DNA of 44,635 bases, taken from assembly GCA_947588205.1 (NCBI GenBank), contig CANPYG010000008.1, positions 1 through 44,635 on the forward strand, in the 5' to 3' direction. This DNA is from an uncultured Acetatifactor sp. (GTDB taxonomy: Bacteria > Bacillota > Clostridia > Lachnospirales > Lachnospiraceae). The notes below the pieces were generated by a model. That model made no database searches, had not been told where the DNA came from, and saw only the letters and a program-made list of their open reading frames with translations. A program made the position numbers and the translations under genes. Position 1 is the stretch's first letter, and each line of letters begins with the position of its first letter. Positions 32,751 to 39,710 of this stretch are shown piece after piece.

Positions 32751-33209
32751 TCAGAAATCTTCATCATCCATAATACTATCTTCTGATGTATCAACCCCAT
32801 CAGGAATTTCAATATCCGTCCTGACATGCGCCGCATTGGACATCAGGTGTTCCGGCTCCTGATCGGGGAAGTTGAGCACCTGGGCGCCGGCGGCAGTGGA
32901 GCGTTCCCATTCCTCCTGTAGTGTGAAGTCAACCATCTTTTTGCCGTGAGAATCAAGATCACGGTATTTTTTTACCATCGCCAGTTCTTTTATGTTGACC
33001 TCATCCTCGGGAAGTTTTGCCTTGAGGAAATAAGAAGCATTAACATGAAGGGCTCCACATATATAGGAAAGCATGTCTAAGTCAGGTTTGCTCACATTAT
33101 TTTCCCAATTGCTGATGGTATTTCCGGTAGTATTTAATTGCTTTGCCAGTTCTGCCTGCTTTAATCCGGCCTCAGTTCGTGCAGTTTTTAGTTTCTCACC
33201 AAAAGTCAT
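32751..33209 (-). CDS. XRE-family phage repressor (CI-like)
   Basis: A 152-residue protein. The N-terminal helix-turn-helix domain is FGEKLKTARTEAGLKQAELAKQLNTTGNTISNWENNVSKP, given here in pieces: residues 3-22 and 23-42. A hydrophobic dimerisation stretch and an acidic tail (EIPDGVDTSEDSIMDDEDF) follow. The frame extends far upstream, but ATG 33209 has AAGGAGGACAATC and is the start. It lies divergent from the first Cro-like gene with an operator region between, the classical lysogeny switch. ImmA, downstream in the same direction, is the likely inactivator. Confidence 0.92.
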   Translation of the reverse strand: MTFGEKLKTARTEAGLKQAELAKQLNTTGNTISNWENNVSKPDLDMLSYICGALHVNASYFLKAKLPEDEVNIKELAMVKKYRDLDSHGKKMVDFTLQEEWERSTAAGAQVLNFPDQEPEHLMSNAAHVRTDIEIPDGVDTSEDSIMDDEDF

Positions 33210-33232
33210 GTGATTGTCCTCCTTGCAGACCC

Positions 33233-33261
33233 ATAATACAACATTATTTAGAAAAAGTAAA
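33233..33261 (-). promoter_or_regulatory. Promoter of the repressor and lysogeny genes
   Basis: On the minus strand TTTACT (33256-33261) and TATTAT (33233-33238) are spaced by 17 nt, about 25 nt ahead of the repressor start. Confidence 0.65.
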
Positions 33262-33301
33262 TATAAATCACAAAAATCTTGAGAAAAATTTTGAAAACCT
33301 A

Positions 33302-33354
33302 TTGACAACACAAAGATATTGGGATACAATGCAAGAAGACACAAGATAATTGTG
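33302..33354 (+). promoter_or_regulatory. Early rightward promoter and operator
   Basis: TTGACA (33302-33307) and TACAAT (33325-33330) are spaced by 17 nt. An inverted repeat CACAA-GATAA-TTGTG (33340-33354) lies just downstream of the -10, and further CACAA half-sites lie at about 33267 and 33309. This fits a switch operated by the divergent repressor and Cro-like protein. Confidence 0.75.
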
Positions 33355-33363
33355 ATTGGAGGT

Positions 33364-33627
33364 ATGAAATTGCAAACAAACTTGGATATAAAAAAGTATC
33401 TTGAAGAAAATGGAATCACGCAAGCATTTGTAAGTAAAAAAACGGGGATAAGTCGATCAAAACTTTCTATTGCCCTTAATGGAGAAAGAAAGCTAACTAT
33501 CGATGAATATGCATTGATTTGTGGTGCATTGGGAGTAAATACAGATTTTTTTGTAAAACCCAAATTACCAGATGGGAATCCAATGGACTTTGCCGGGGAT
33601 GTCCAGCTTGGCGAAGGGTCAAAGTGA
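33364..33627 (+). CDS. Cro-like XRE regulator, AT-rich copy
   Basis: About 87 residues with one helix-turn-helix domain (DIKKYLEENGITQAFVSKKT, then GISRSKLSIALNGERKLTID) and the conserved end GALGVNTDFFVKPKLPDGN. It lies first in the rightward early operon, opposite the repressor. The ribosome site GGAGG is almost touching ATG 33364; the in-frame TTG at 33370 has better spacing. A paralogue with much higher GC content lies at 34198. Confidence 0.85.
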   Translation: MKLQTNLDIKKYLEENGITQAFVSKKTGISRSKLSIALNGERKLTIDEYALICGALGVNTDFFVKPKLPDGNPMDFAGDVQLGEGSK

Positions 33628-33664
33628 TAAACAGGCAAGGGTAATGGAAGGAGGTGAGAAGGTT

Positions 33665-33880
33665 ATGGAAGTCAATTTTACAATGCTTGGGATTTATAGC
33701 CATACTGGCACTACCCTGGTTATGCTCGACGGAGCAACCTTGGAAGGCGTCAAGGAGATTAAATTTCATCACAAGGCCGGGTGCCGCCCGACCCTTGAGA
33801 TCTCTGTAGATGCCGAGAAGGCGACAAGGAAGGTCGCCGTGCGTGGAGAAGATTGCACGGCGACCACGCAGCCTAAATAA
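33665..33880 (+). CDS. Small phage early protein of unknown function
   Basis: Codes for 71 residues starting at ATG 33665 behind AAGGAGGTGAG; the longer open frame has no ribosome site. The sequence (VNFTMLGIYSHTGTTLVMLD, KEIKFHHKAGCRPTLEISVD) suggests a small beta-rich domain. I do not recognise the family. It overlaps the convergent gene at 33873 by 8 nt. Confidence 0.7.
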   Translation: MEVNFTMLGIYSHTGTTLVMLDGATLEGVKEIKFHHKAGCRPTLEISVDAEKATRKVAVRGEDCTATTQPK

Positions 33881-34061
33881 TGCTAATGGTCGGCTGGACG
33901 TAAAGAGTATCTCTTGAAACGTATCCCCTTCGGATCATGTTTGCTACCAATTTATAAAAATCATCTTCTGGTAGCTGAAGATAAACTCTGCAGTCCAGCT
34001 CTAGAGCGGTTCCGCCTTTTGCTTTTAGGAAGTCATAGAGCTTTTGTTCATCTTGCCGCAT
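33873..34061 (-). CDS. Small winged-helix-like protein of unknown function
   Basis: Codes for 62 residues from ATG 34061 behind AAAGGAG with a 10-nt spacer. The sequence (QDEQKLYDFLKAKGGTALEL, EDDFYKLVANMIRRGYVSRD) has the pattern of a small winged-helix domain. It is the only leftward gene in this part of the rightward module apart from 34480, and converges with 33665. Confidence 0.6.
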   Translation of the reverse strand: MRQDEQKLYDFLKAKGGTALELDCRVYLQLPEDDFYKLVANMIRRGYVSRDTLYVQPTISII

Positions 34062-34092
34062 AAACGTCTTCTCCTTTCCTTGTACTCGGCTG

Positions 34093-34120
34093 TTGCAGCA
34101 GCCTGTATGTCAATTATAAG
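34093..34120 (+). promoter_or_regulatory. Possible promoter of the second Cro-like gene
   Basis: TTGCAG and TATAAG are spaced by 16 nt. A small hairpin, CTCCT-GCA-AGGAG (34133-34145), follows in the leader. Confidence 0.4.
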
Positions 34121-34197
34121 GGAGAAGCATAGCTCCTGCAAGGAGTAAGTTTTACGGTGGGTTGGGTGCTAAGTGGCAGACATGGAGGAATAGTGGA

Positions 34198-34428
34198 ATG
34201 GGAGAGGACGTTCAGCCGAATCAGGACATTAGAAAGTACCTTAAGGAAAAAGGCATCACCCAGGCGCACGTGAGCAGGTTGACGGGAATAGACAAGATCA
34301 AGCTTTCTGTCGCCTTGAATGGAAAGCGGAAGATCACCATTGACGAGTACGCCTTGATCTGCGGGGCGCTCGGTGTGAATATGGATTTCTTTGTGAAGCC
34401 GCATTTACCGGACTTGAATGGAAAATGA
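34198..34428 (+). CDS. Cro-like XRE regulator, GC-rich copy
   Basis: A 76-residue paralogue of the gene at 33364: DIRKYLKEKGITQAHVSRLT, then GIDKIKLSVALNGKRKITID, ending GALGVNMDFFVKPHLPDLN. About three quarters of residues match over the shared domain, yet codon choice is clearly GC-richer. ATG 34198 has GGAGG nine bases upstream. Its own promoter and a terminator-like hairpin follow the pattern of a separate small unit. Confidence 0.88.
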   Translation: MGEDVQPNQDIRKYLKEKGITQAHVSRLTGIDKIKLSVALNGKRKITIDEYALICGALGVNMDFFVKPHLPDLNGK

Positions 34429-34431
34429 GGT

Positions 34432-34461
34432 GGGGCTGCCCGTTTGAGTTGTAGCAGCCCC
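34432..34461 (+). terminator. Hairpin after the second Cro-like gene
   Basis: Perfect 8-bp stem GGGGCTGC/GCAGCCCC with a 14-nt loop, followed by GTCTT. The T tract is weak, so termination may be partial. Confidence 0.55.
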
Positions 34462-34479
34462 GTCTTGTGGCCTGGCGGA

Positions 34480-34605
34480 TTATAAAGTTTTTTCTAAGTG
34501 ATACGTGAACGAGCCATGCTGAAAATAAGATATGGCAACGATCTTGTATCCCAGCTTACACCATTTGTCCGCCAGACATTTTGAGTGTACTAGTCGTTTA
34601 ATCAT
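34480..34605 (-). CDS. Small protein of unknown function (41 residues)
   Basis: Begins at ATG 34605 behind AGAAAGGAAGG and ends at TAA 34480. The sequence MIKRLVHSKCLADKWCKLGY, followed by KIVAISYFQHGSFTYHLEKT, has a regular alpha/beta pattern resembling short single-domain proteins of the DUF4177 kind, but I cannot name it. The good ribosome site is the main support. Confidence 0.5.
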   Translation of the reverse strand: MIKRLVHSKCLADKWCKLGYKIVAISYFQHGSFTYHLEKTL

Positions 34606-34717
34606 GACACCTTCCTTTCTCAAATGGCTAATCGACAGGCTACAACAGCAAAAAGAGGAAGGAAGGCGAGGGGGTGACCTGATGAGGGAGAACCTAAAAA
34701 TGAAAGGAGCCATCAGA

Positions 34718-34918
34718 ATGGGAGAAAGGGTATCAGTCGCGCAGGCGGCGCAGGAACTTGGGATTGCCCCGCAGGCAGTCCGCGAATACATGAAGCGGGG
34801 CCTGATCGACATTGGGTTGGTGCTCCCGAGCCTGGAAGGGCACACAAAGAAAAACCAGTACCTGATTTTCAGGAGGAAGCTGGACCGCTATACCGGGAAA
34901 ACCGGTCTGCCGGGATAA
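34718..34918 (+). CDS. Helix-turn-helix DNA-binding protein (excisionase/MerR-like)
   Basis: A 66-residue protein starting at ATG 34718 behind AAAGGAG; ATG 34682 would add 12 residues. VSVAQAAQELGIAPQAVREY followed by MKRGLIDIG is the winged-helix pattern of excisionases and MerR-type domains, and the basic end YLIFRRKLDRYTGKTG fits DNA contact. It may be the excisionase for the integrase at the left end, although the two genes are far apart. Confidence 0.75.
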   Translation: MGERVSVAQAAQELGIAPQAVREYMKRGLIDIGLVLPSLEGHTKKNQYLIFRRKLDRYTGKTGLPG

Positions 34919-34933
34919 GGGGTGGGGAACAGG

Positions 34934-35011
34934 ATGGAGGGCAAAGTGGATGTCACCCGTGCCTTCCATGTGGTGTACAGCAACACCACACGCGTACATC
35001 TCCTTTTATAA
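34934..35011 (+). CDS. Possible 25-residue protein
   Basis: ATG 34934 is preceded by AAGGGGTGGGG and followed by a short frame (MEGKVDVTRAFHVVYSNTTR, then VHLLL). It lies in the early operon between two genes, with a hairpin just after it (GGTGCGCAG/CTGCGCACC, 35016-35040). Support is limited to the ribosome site and context. Confidence 0.35.
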   Translation: MEGKVDVTRAFHVVYSNTTRVHLLL

Positions 35012-35081
35012 TAAAGGTGCGCAGCTGCCAACTGCGCACCGCATGGAGGGCATGGGTGGAACAAGAAGGAAAGGAGGAAAA

Positions 35082-35309
35082 ATGAAAGGACATAACGACT
35101 GGACGATGGGGGAACAGGGTGGGATGAGCCCGCTGGAAGGCATCCTGACGGCTGTGTCCGGGATCAGCCTGTTCATGGCTGCCAGCGTGGATTTCAGCGA
35201 GCATACGCCTGGATCTGTGGCCCTATGCCTTGGCCTGCTGGCCATCAGCTGGGCGGCATACCGGGCAGCATGGCGTGAATCAGGGAAAGGAAGGAGGAAA
35301 AGGAAGTGA
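35082..35309 (+). CDS. Small phage membrane protein
   Basis: Codes for 75 residues starting at ATG 35082 behind AAAGGAGG. Two hydrophobic segments (GILTAVSGISLFMAASVDF and SVALCLGLLAISWAAYRAA) and a basic C-terminal tail (RESGKGRRKRK) predict a hairpin membrane protein. The function is unknown. Confidence 0.7.
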   Translation: MKGHNDWTMGEQGGMSPLEGILTAVSGISLFMAASVDFSEHTPGSVALCLGLLAISWAAYRAAWRESGKGRRKRK

Positions 35310-35351
35310 CAAGGAAAGGACATGCCCTTGGGGCTGGTCCCCAAAGGGCAG

Positions 35352-35404
35352 AAAAAAAGCGCCCCGTCTCCTCGGCAGGAAACAACGGGGCACACAACCT
35401 GTTC
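35352..35404 (-). ncRNA. Candidate small RNA on the minus strand of the early region
   Basis: A minus-strand unit has a consensus promoter (35411-35439) and, about 15 nt after the predicted start near 35404, a hairpin GCCCCG (35386-35391 region) with CGGGGC (35361-35366), with an inner TCCT/AGGA stem, ending in seven T (35352-35358). The RNA would be about 50 nt. It contains AGGAGA exposed near the top of the hairpin. It opposes the rightward genes in a stretch (35310-35487) that has no convincing gene of its own. Confidence 0.55.
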
Positions 35405-35410
35405 CATGTT

Positions 35411-35439
35411 ATTGTAGCATGGATGGCGGGAAGTGTCAA
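35411..35439 (-). promoter_or_regulatory. Promoter of the candidate small RNA
   Basis: On the minus strand TTGACA (35434-35439) and TACAAT (35411-35416) are spaced by exactly 17 nt, the best promoter in this GC-rich region. No leftward gene lies downstream of it. Confidence 0.7.
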
Positions 35440-35487
35440 CAACTTTATTCCGGGAATCCCGGCTGTTGTGGGGGGAGGTGGAGAAGG

Positions 35488-35691
35488 ATGATGCTGTATA
35501 AATGCCATGTATGCCAGGGCATGTGTGACCCTGGGGAACTGGAAAACGGGGTCTGCTTCGACTGCCGCCAGGAAATGGCTGAAAAGGAAGCCAGGCGCAG
35601 CCTTGCAGCCCGTGTGGAGCTTAACAGGATGATCCGGGCGCGCCAGGCGGCGGCCGCAGGACAGGCAAATGGAAACGGAGGGATAATGTGA
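35488..35691 (+). CDS. Small zinc-finger phage protein
   Basis: Codes for 67 residues from ATG 35488 (or 35491) behind GGGGGAGGTGGAGAAGG. Two CxxC pairs (CHVC and CFDC) form a zinc ribbon in the first 27 residues, followed by a basic helix (EARRSLAARVELNRMIRARQ). Likely nucleic-acid binding. Its stop codon overlaps the start of the DUF1351 gene. Confidence 0.75.
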   Translation: MMLYKCHVCQGMCDPGELENGVCFDCRQEMAEKEARRSLAARVELNRMIRARQAAAAGQANGNGGIM

Positions 35692-36695
35692 TGGAAGGAT
35701 ATGAAGTACAGATCAGCCAGCAGGCTGGGAAGGTCCAGTGTGACTTTGAGGCAGCCAAGGCCTACCTTGGGGAAAGGCTGCAGGAATACAACGGCATCGT
35801 CTTTACGGAGGATACCAAGGCGGAAGCGAAGAAAACGGTTGCTTCCCTCAGGAAGGAAAAAAAGGCGTTCGCCGACAGGGTAAAAGAGGCCCGCATTGAG
35901 TACATGAAGCCCTTTGAGGCATTTGCCGAAAAGGCAGGGGAACTGCTGGAAATGTATGACAGGCCGATTGAATTCATCAATGGGCAGGTCGCCGAATTTG
36001 ACCGCGCCCGCCTGGCAGAACGGAATAGGCTGGTCCAGCAGCTGTATGAGGAATACCTGGGGGACATGAAGGACATCCTCCCCCTGCACAGGATCCGCAA
36101 CCCCAAATGGGATAACTCCACCACCACCAGGAAGGCAATCTGCGAGGAGCTCACGAGGCGCAGGCAGGAGGTCCAGGCCGCCATGGATGCCATCCACGGG
36201 ATGCATTCGGACGCGTGCGAAAAGGCGGAAAGGATCTACCTGGAAACCTTTGACCTTTCCAAGGCGATGCTGTACATCAGCCAGTATGAGGAACAGAGGA
36301 AGCAGATGCTGGAAAAGGAGCAGGAGCGCATCAGGCGTGAGGAAGAGGAGAGGATCCGCCGGGAGGAGCGCGCCAGGTTTGAGGCTGAGCAGAGGGAGAA
36401 GGAAGCACTCCGCCGGGCGGAAGAGGAAAAACAGGAAGCATTAAGGCGGGCTGAAGAGGAGCGTCAGGAGCTGTTAAGGAGGGCCGAGGAAGAGCGTCAG
36501 CGTGCCGAGGCGGAGAAGCAGGCTGAGCTGGAACAGGCCAGGCAGGAGGCAGCCCAGGAAGCCATCGATGGCCTGATCGACCAGGAAGGCGGGGAGACGG
36601 ACCTGTATGAGTACCGGATGGAGCTTTCTGCCGGCCAGAAGGAAAAGCTGGAAATGTACCTGGACAGTGTTGGGATTGAATGGGAGATGGTCTGA
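35691..36695 (+). CDS. DUF1351-family phage protein
   Basis: A 334-residue protein. The N-terminal half (VQCDFEAAKAYLGERLQEYN, FTEDTKAEAKKTVASLRKEK, FINGQVAEFDRARLAERNRL) matches the DUF1351 pattern of phages of Firmicutes. The second half is a long charged coiled coil with imperfect repeats of EEERQELLRRAEEERQ type (about residues 208-290). The family sits next to annealing recombinases, so a role in phage recombination or replication is inferred, not shown. ATG 35691 is chosen because GGAGGG lies 8 nt upstream; a GTG at 35688 is possible. Confidence 0.85.
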   Translation: MEGYEVQISQQAGKVQCDFEAAKAYLGERLQEYNGIVFTEDTKAEAKKTVASLRKEKKAFADRVKEARIEYMKPFEAFAEKAGELLEMYDRPIEFINGQVAEFDRARLAERNRLVQQLYEEYLGDMKDILPLHRIRNPKWDNSTTTRKAICEELTRRRQEVQAAMDAIHGMHSDACEKAERIYLETFDLSKAMLYISQYEEQRKQMLEKEQERIRREEEERIRREERARFEAEQREKEALRRAEEEKQEALRRAEEERQELLRRAEEERQRAEAEKQAELEQARQEAAQEAIDGLIDQEGGETDLYEYRMELSAGQKEKLEMYLDSVGIEWEMV

Positions 36696-37381
36696 TGGAT
36701 AACATGTACATTTATAATTATGGGAGGGGCGTGCCTGAAAACGCCAAAAGGATGATCAATGGCGGCCGCCTGAAGGGCAAGACGGACATCAACCCTGTCT
36801 GGCGCATCAAGACCCTGACGGAGCTGTTCGGCCCGTGCGGCATAGGATGGTATTTTAACACAGTCCGGCAGTGGATGGAAACCAGCGGGGAAGAGACTGC
36901 TGCCTTTGTCAACATAGAGCTGTATGTCAAGATAGATGGGGAATGGTCCAAGCCGGTCTTCGGTACCGGCGGGAGCATGTTTTCCAAAAGGGAGAAAGAC
37001 GGGCTCAATGTTTCCGATGAATGTTTTAAGATGGCCACGACGGATGCCATTTCCGTGGCATGCAAGAGCCTTGGCATAGGGGCGGATGTCTACTGGAATG
37101 ATGATGCCACAAAGTACCCTACCCAGACCCAGGCGGTGCCGGCGCCCCAGGCGGGTGCTGGCGGTGCCGCAGGGAATGCCCAGGGACAGCAGGCCGTGCC
37201 CGGCGGCCAGGACCCTGCCGGCAGGCTTGCGCCGGTCATGGCAGAACTTGCCCGGATCGGGTACAGCGCGGTTTCCGTCTGCAGGACTTATAACCTCAGG
37301 AGCATATATGACATGTCAGACCTGCAGATCAAGAATTTCCTTAAGAAGGCGGCAGCAATGCCGGATAAGGCAGGTGCATGA
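36695..37381 (+). CDS. Rad52/Sak-like single-strand annealing protein
   Basis: Codes for 228 residues, starting at ATG 36695 in a TGATG overlap with the previous stop. The core (NPVWRIKTLTELFGPCGIGW, then DECFKMATTDAISVACKSLG and IGADVYWNDDATKY) matches the Rad52/Sak family of phage annealing proteins. A Pro/Ala/Gly-rich linker and a C-terminal helical domain (MAELARIGYSAVSVCRTYNL) follow. The family anneals single strands during phage recombination; the neighbours support this. No separate single-strand binding protein gene is found in the window. Confidence 0.82.
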   Translation: MDNMYIYNYGRGVPENAKRMINGGRLKGKTDINPVWRIKTLTELFGPCGIGWYFNTVRQWMETSGEETAAFVNIELYVKIDGEWSKPVFGTGGSMFSKREKDGLNVSDECFKMATTDAISVACKSLGIGADVYWNDDATKYPTQTQAVPAPQAGAGGAAGNAQGQQAVPGGQDPAGRLAPVMAELARIGYSAVSVCRTYNLRSIYDMSDLQIKNFLKKAAAMPDKAGA

Positions 37382-37911
37382 TGGAATTCCGGGGAAAGGT
37401 ATCCGGCCTGACGCAGGATTATGAGACAGGGAAATATGTGGTTTCCTTTGCCGTGGGTGACAGGAATGAGTTCCTGCCCGGCTATGATTCCATCAAGGAT
37501 GCCGACATCCTGGATATCAGGGTGGTGAAGCACCGCAGGAAAAGGTCCCTGGATGCCAATGCCTATGCCTGGGTCCTGATGGGCAAGATCGCATCTGCCT
37601 TAAGGACCAGCAAGGAAGAGGTCTATGAAGAGATGCTGAGGAGGTACGGGGTCCTGTATGAGGATGAAGACGGGTATATAGCCATCACCCTGAAGGCCTC
37701 AGTGGACATCATGAAACTGGAAGGGCACTGGCAGCTGGTCCTTGACAATGGCGCTTCCAGGACGTATGCCATGGTGAAGGGATCCAGCCAGTATGACACC
37801 AGGGAAATGAGCCAGTTCATTGACGGGGTGGTATATGAAGCGAAGGGGCTTGGGATAGAAACCCTTTCCCCAAGGGAACTGGAACATATGAAACTTGGGT
37901 GGTCCCCCTGA
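37378..37911 (+). CDS. Phage recombination-associated protein of unknown activity
   Basis: A 177-residue protein overlapping the annealing-protein gene by 4 nt, so co-translated. The central RSLDANAYAWVLMGKIASAL and TSKEEVYEEMLRRYGV segment is a pattern I associate with phage recombination proteins of the NinB kind or with the putative HNH-like proteins of Firmicutes phages, but I cannot assign either. The C-terminal part contains SQFIDGVVYEAKGLGIETLS. Confidence 0.6.
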   Translation: MMEFRGKVSGLTQDYETGKYVVSFAVGDRNEFLPGYDSIKDADILDIRVVKHRRKRSLDANAYAWVLMGKIASALRTSKEEVYEEMLRRYGVLYEDEDGYIAITLKASVDIMKLEGHWQLVLDNGASRTYAMVKGSSQYDTREMSQFIDGVVYEAKGLGIETLSPRELEHMKLGWSP

Positions 37912-38026
37912 ACCTTTTGGGGAAGGGGCACTGCCTTTGGCTTATGGTTGAAACACCGGCGCCGCTGCGCAAAAGAAACTGGTAACCATCAAAATTGTTC
38001 ATGCCGTTATATATCACGAAAACGGG

Positions 38027-38133
38027 GGAGGACCTGGCGGGGCCAGACACCGCCCCGGATCCCGGCGGAGGACCTGGCAGTGCCAGACACCGCGCCGCAG
38101 AATAGGGGGAAGGACCTGGCGGGGCCAGACACC
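38027..38133 (+). repeat. Three ~25-bp hairpin-forming repeats upstream of the replication gene
   Basis: Copies at 38027-38051, 38067-38091 and 38108-38133 share GGACCTGGC-nnn-GCCAGACACC, each able to form a CTGGC/GCCAG hairpin, with a 40-42 bp period. They lie in the 275-nt gap before the replication gene, which has no gene of its own. They may be binding sites for the initiator or a leader control region. Confidence 0.8.
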
Positions 38134-38186
38134 ACCCTGGATCATAGGGCGGCCATGGCGCCGCCCGGAAAGGAGGATATGGGCCC

Positions 38187-38945
38187 ATGAACTATTTGGC
38201 CGAGATCAAGGCATTCTATGACAGGATTGAGCTAAATCCGCAGCCGGATGCCGTGATCGCCTTGTGGCATGCCTTGATGTCCGTGGCGAACAAGGCAGGC
38301 TGGCCGGATACATTTACGGTATCCACACCAACCCTCTGCCTGAGGGCGGGGCTGAATGCCTCAGCGCTGAAGAGGGCGAGGAAGGAACTTGCGGCGGATG
38401 GGTTCATAGAGTGGCGGCAGAACGGGGGGAACCGGGCGGCAAGCTACAGGATGTTCAGCCTTGTGGTCCAAAATCACCCCCAAAATGGACCACAAATTGG
38501 CACTGTGGTCCAAAATCACCCCCAAAATGAACCACAAATTGGACCCATTAATAAACAAAGACTAAAACTAAAAGATAATCCCCCTATATCCCCCTTACTG
38601 CGGCTGGAAGAGTTCCTGGAGGCTTATCCCCTGCATCCCGTCAACACGCTTCCGGCCAGGACGGAGTACTGCAGGGTGCTGCTTAAGGACTGCAGCCTTA
38701 CGGAGCAGGACCTGGTGGACGCCGCCAGACACTACGCCGAGGCAATGCGCATCCTTGGGCGGCAGGAGCGTTACATACGCAGGCCGGAGAATTTCCTGAA
38801 GGAGGATTTCTTCGTGGATTACCTTACGGGGAATTATGTGCGCCCGGAACCTGACCGGGGGAGGTATGACGCCAACCGGGGGCTGGAACGGGCGGATTAC
38901 GGGGACATGGAAGAACTGGAAAGGGAGCTCATAGGGAGACGATAA
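38187..38945 (+). CDS. Phage replication initiator (winged-helix / DnaD-like)
   Basis: Codes for 252 residues. The N-terminal winged helix (ALWHALMSVANKAGWPDTFT, LCLRAGLNASALKRARKELA, ADGFIEWRQNGGNRAASYRM) resembles phage replisome organisers. A 14-residue tandem repeat (VVQNHPQNGPQIGT and VVQNHPQNEPQIGP) forms the linker, then a C-terminal DnaD-like domain (LTEQDLVDAARHYAEAMRIL, YIRRPENFLKEDFFVDYLTG). Such proteins bind the origin and load the helicase. The start is ATG 38187 behind AAAGGAGG. The linker DNA looks like the origin itself. Confidence 0.85.
   Translation: MNYLAEIKAFYDRIELNPQPDAVIALWHALMSVANKAGWPDTFTVSTPTLCLRAGLNASALKRARKELAADGFIEWRQNGGNRAASYRMFSLVVQNHPQNGPQIGTVVQNHPQNEPQIGPINKQRLKLKDNPPISPLLRLEEFLEAYPLHPVNTLPARTEYCRVLLKDCSLTEQDLVDAARHYAEAMRILGRQERYIRRPENFLKEDFFVDYLTGNYVRPEPDRGRYDANRGLERADYGDMEELERELIGRR
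38463..38595 (+). other. Candidate phage replication origin: two 42-bp iterons and an AT-rich region
   Basis: Two tandem 42-bp units (38463-38504 and 38505-38546) each carry GTGGTCC and (in the first, perfectly) GGACCAC as inverted half-sites around AAAATCACCCCCAAAAT. An AT-rich stretch (38547-38580) follows in an otherwise GC-rich region, as in a DNA-unwinding element. The layout mirrors the origin inside the O gene of phage lambda. Confidence 0.65.
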
Positions 38946-38967
38946 AGATTGGAGGAGAATTCAGCGG

Positions 38968-39648
38968 ATGACACGGACAGAAATATTGCAGATTGCAAAG
39001 CCAATTTTATTCAATGACGTAATGGTGCGGGCGATTCTGGATGGAATAAAAACAGAAACCAGACGGATTGTAAAAGGCGCTCCAAAGAACGCATATCGGG
39101 TGGAGTCGGTGGATGTATTTGGTGATGGGACTATACCTCTATGGGATTTCCTATATGGTGTTCCTCTTGCCGGCGGCGGACGTGCAGAAATGTTTGAAAC
39201 TATCAAGGCTCCATATAAGAGAGGGGATTATCTGTATGTTCGTGAAACGTGGAACGGCTTACCTGCAATAGGAATATTTCCGGCAGAATTTTGGTACAAG
39301 GCTGACGAAAAAATGCTTAATCCAGATGATAAATGGCGTCCATCCATTCATATGCCAAAGGAAGCCGCAAGAATCTTCCTGCGGGTGAAAGATGTAAGAC
39401 CTGAAAAATTGCAGGATATTACGGAAGAAGGAGCAAAGGCAGAAGGAATATGTGAAGAATGGGCAAGGGCATGGTGGAAGCCGACGTATTATGACCCGGA
39501 TAGTGGTGGAGATGCGGAGTACAGAGGAACATTTGCCTATGACCTTTGGGATTCCACCATCAAGCCGAAAGACCGTGGCAAATACGGCTGGGAAGCAAAT
39601 CCCTGGGTGTGGGTGATTGAATTTGAAAAAGTGGAGGTAGGATTTTAG
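38968..39648 (+). CDS. ASCH/PUA-like phage protein (probable)
   Basis: A 226-residue protein. MVRAILDGIKTETRRIVKGA, YKRGDYLYVRETWNG, RPSIHMPKEAARIFLRVKDV and RPEKLQDITEEGAKAEGI form a pattern often seen in phage and host accessory proteins related to ASCH domains, thought to bind RNA or modified nucleotides. The activity is unknown. The gene is clearly AT-richer than its neighbours, so it may be a late-acquired extra gene. The start is ATG 38968 behind GGAGGAG. Confidence 0.65.
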   Translation: MTRTEILQIAKPILFNDVMVRAILDGIKTETRRIVKGAPKNAYRVESVDVFGDGTIPLWDFLYGVPLAGGGRAEMFETIKAPYKRGDYLYVRETWNGLPAIGIFPAEFWYKADEKMLNPDDKWRPSIHMPKEAARIFLRVKDVRPEKLQDITEEGAKAEGICEEWARAWWKPTYYDPDSGGDAEYRGTFAYDLWDSTIKPKDRGKYGWEANPWVWVIEFEKVEVGF

Positions 39649-39710
39649 GATGGTTTTCCAGAAGCTGGAAGAAAAACAATTTTTGCTGGAAGGGTAAGGA
39701 GGAGAAGGAC

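Noticed and set aside
35306..35491. Plus-strand 61-residue frame coupled to the small membrane protein gene
   Set aside because: The sequence has no recognisable domain and runs through the promoter and hairpin of the minus-strand RNA; weak, although GTG 35306 does overlap the previous stop.
39650..39697. 15-codon frame between the ASCH-like gene and pcfK, possible leader peptide
   Set aside because: Too short and no attenuator structure follows it.
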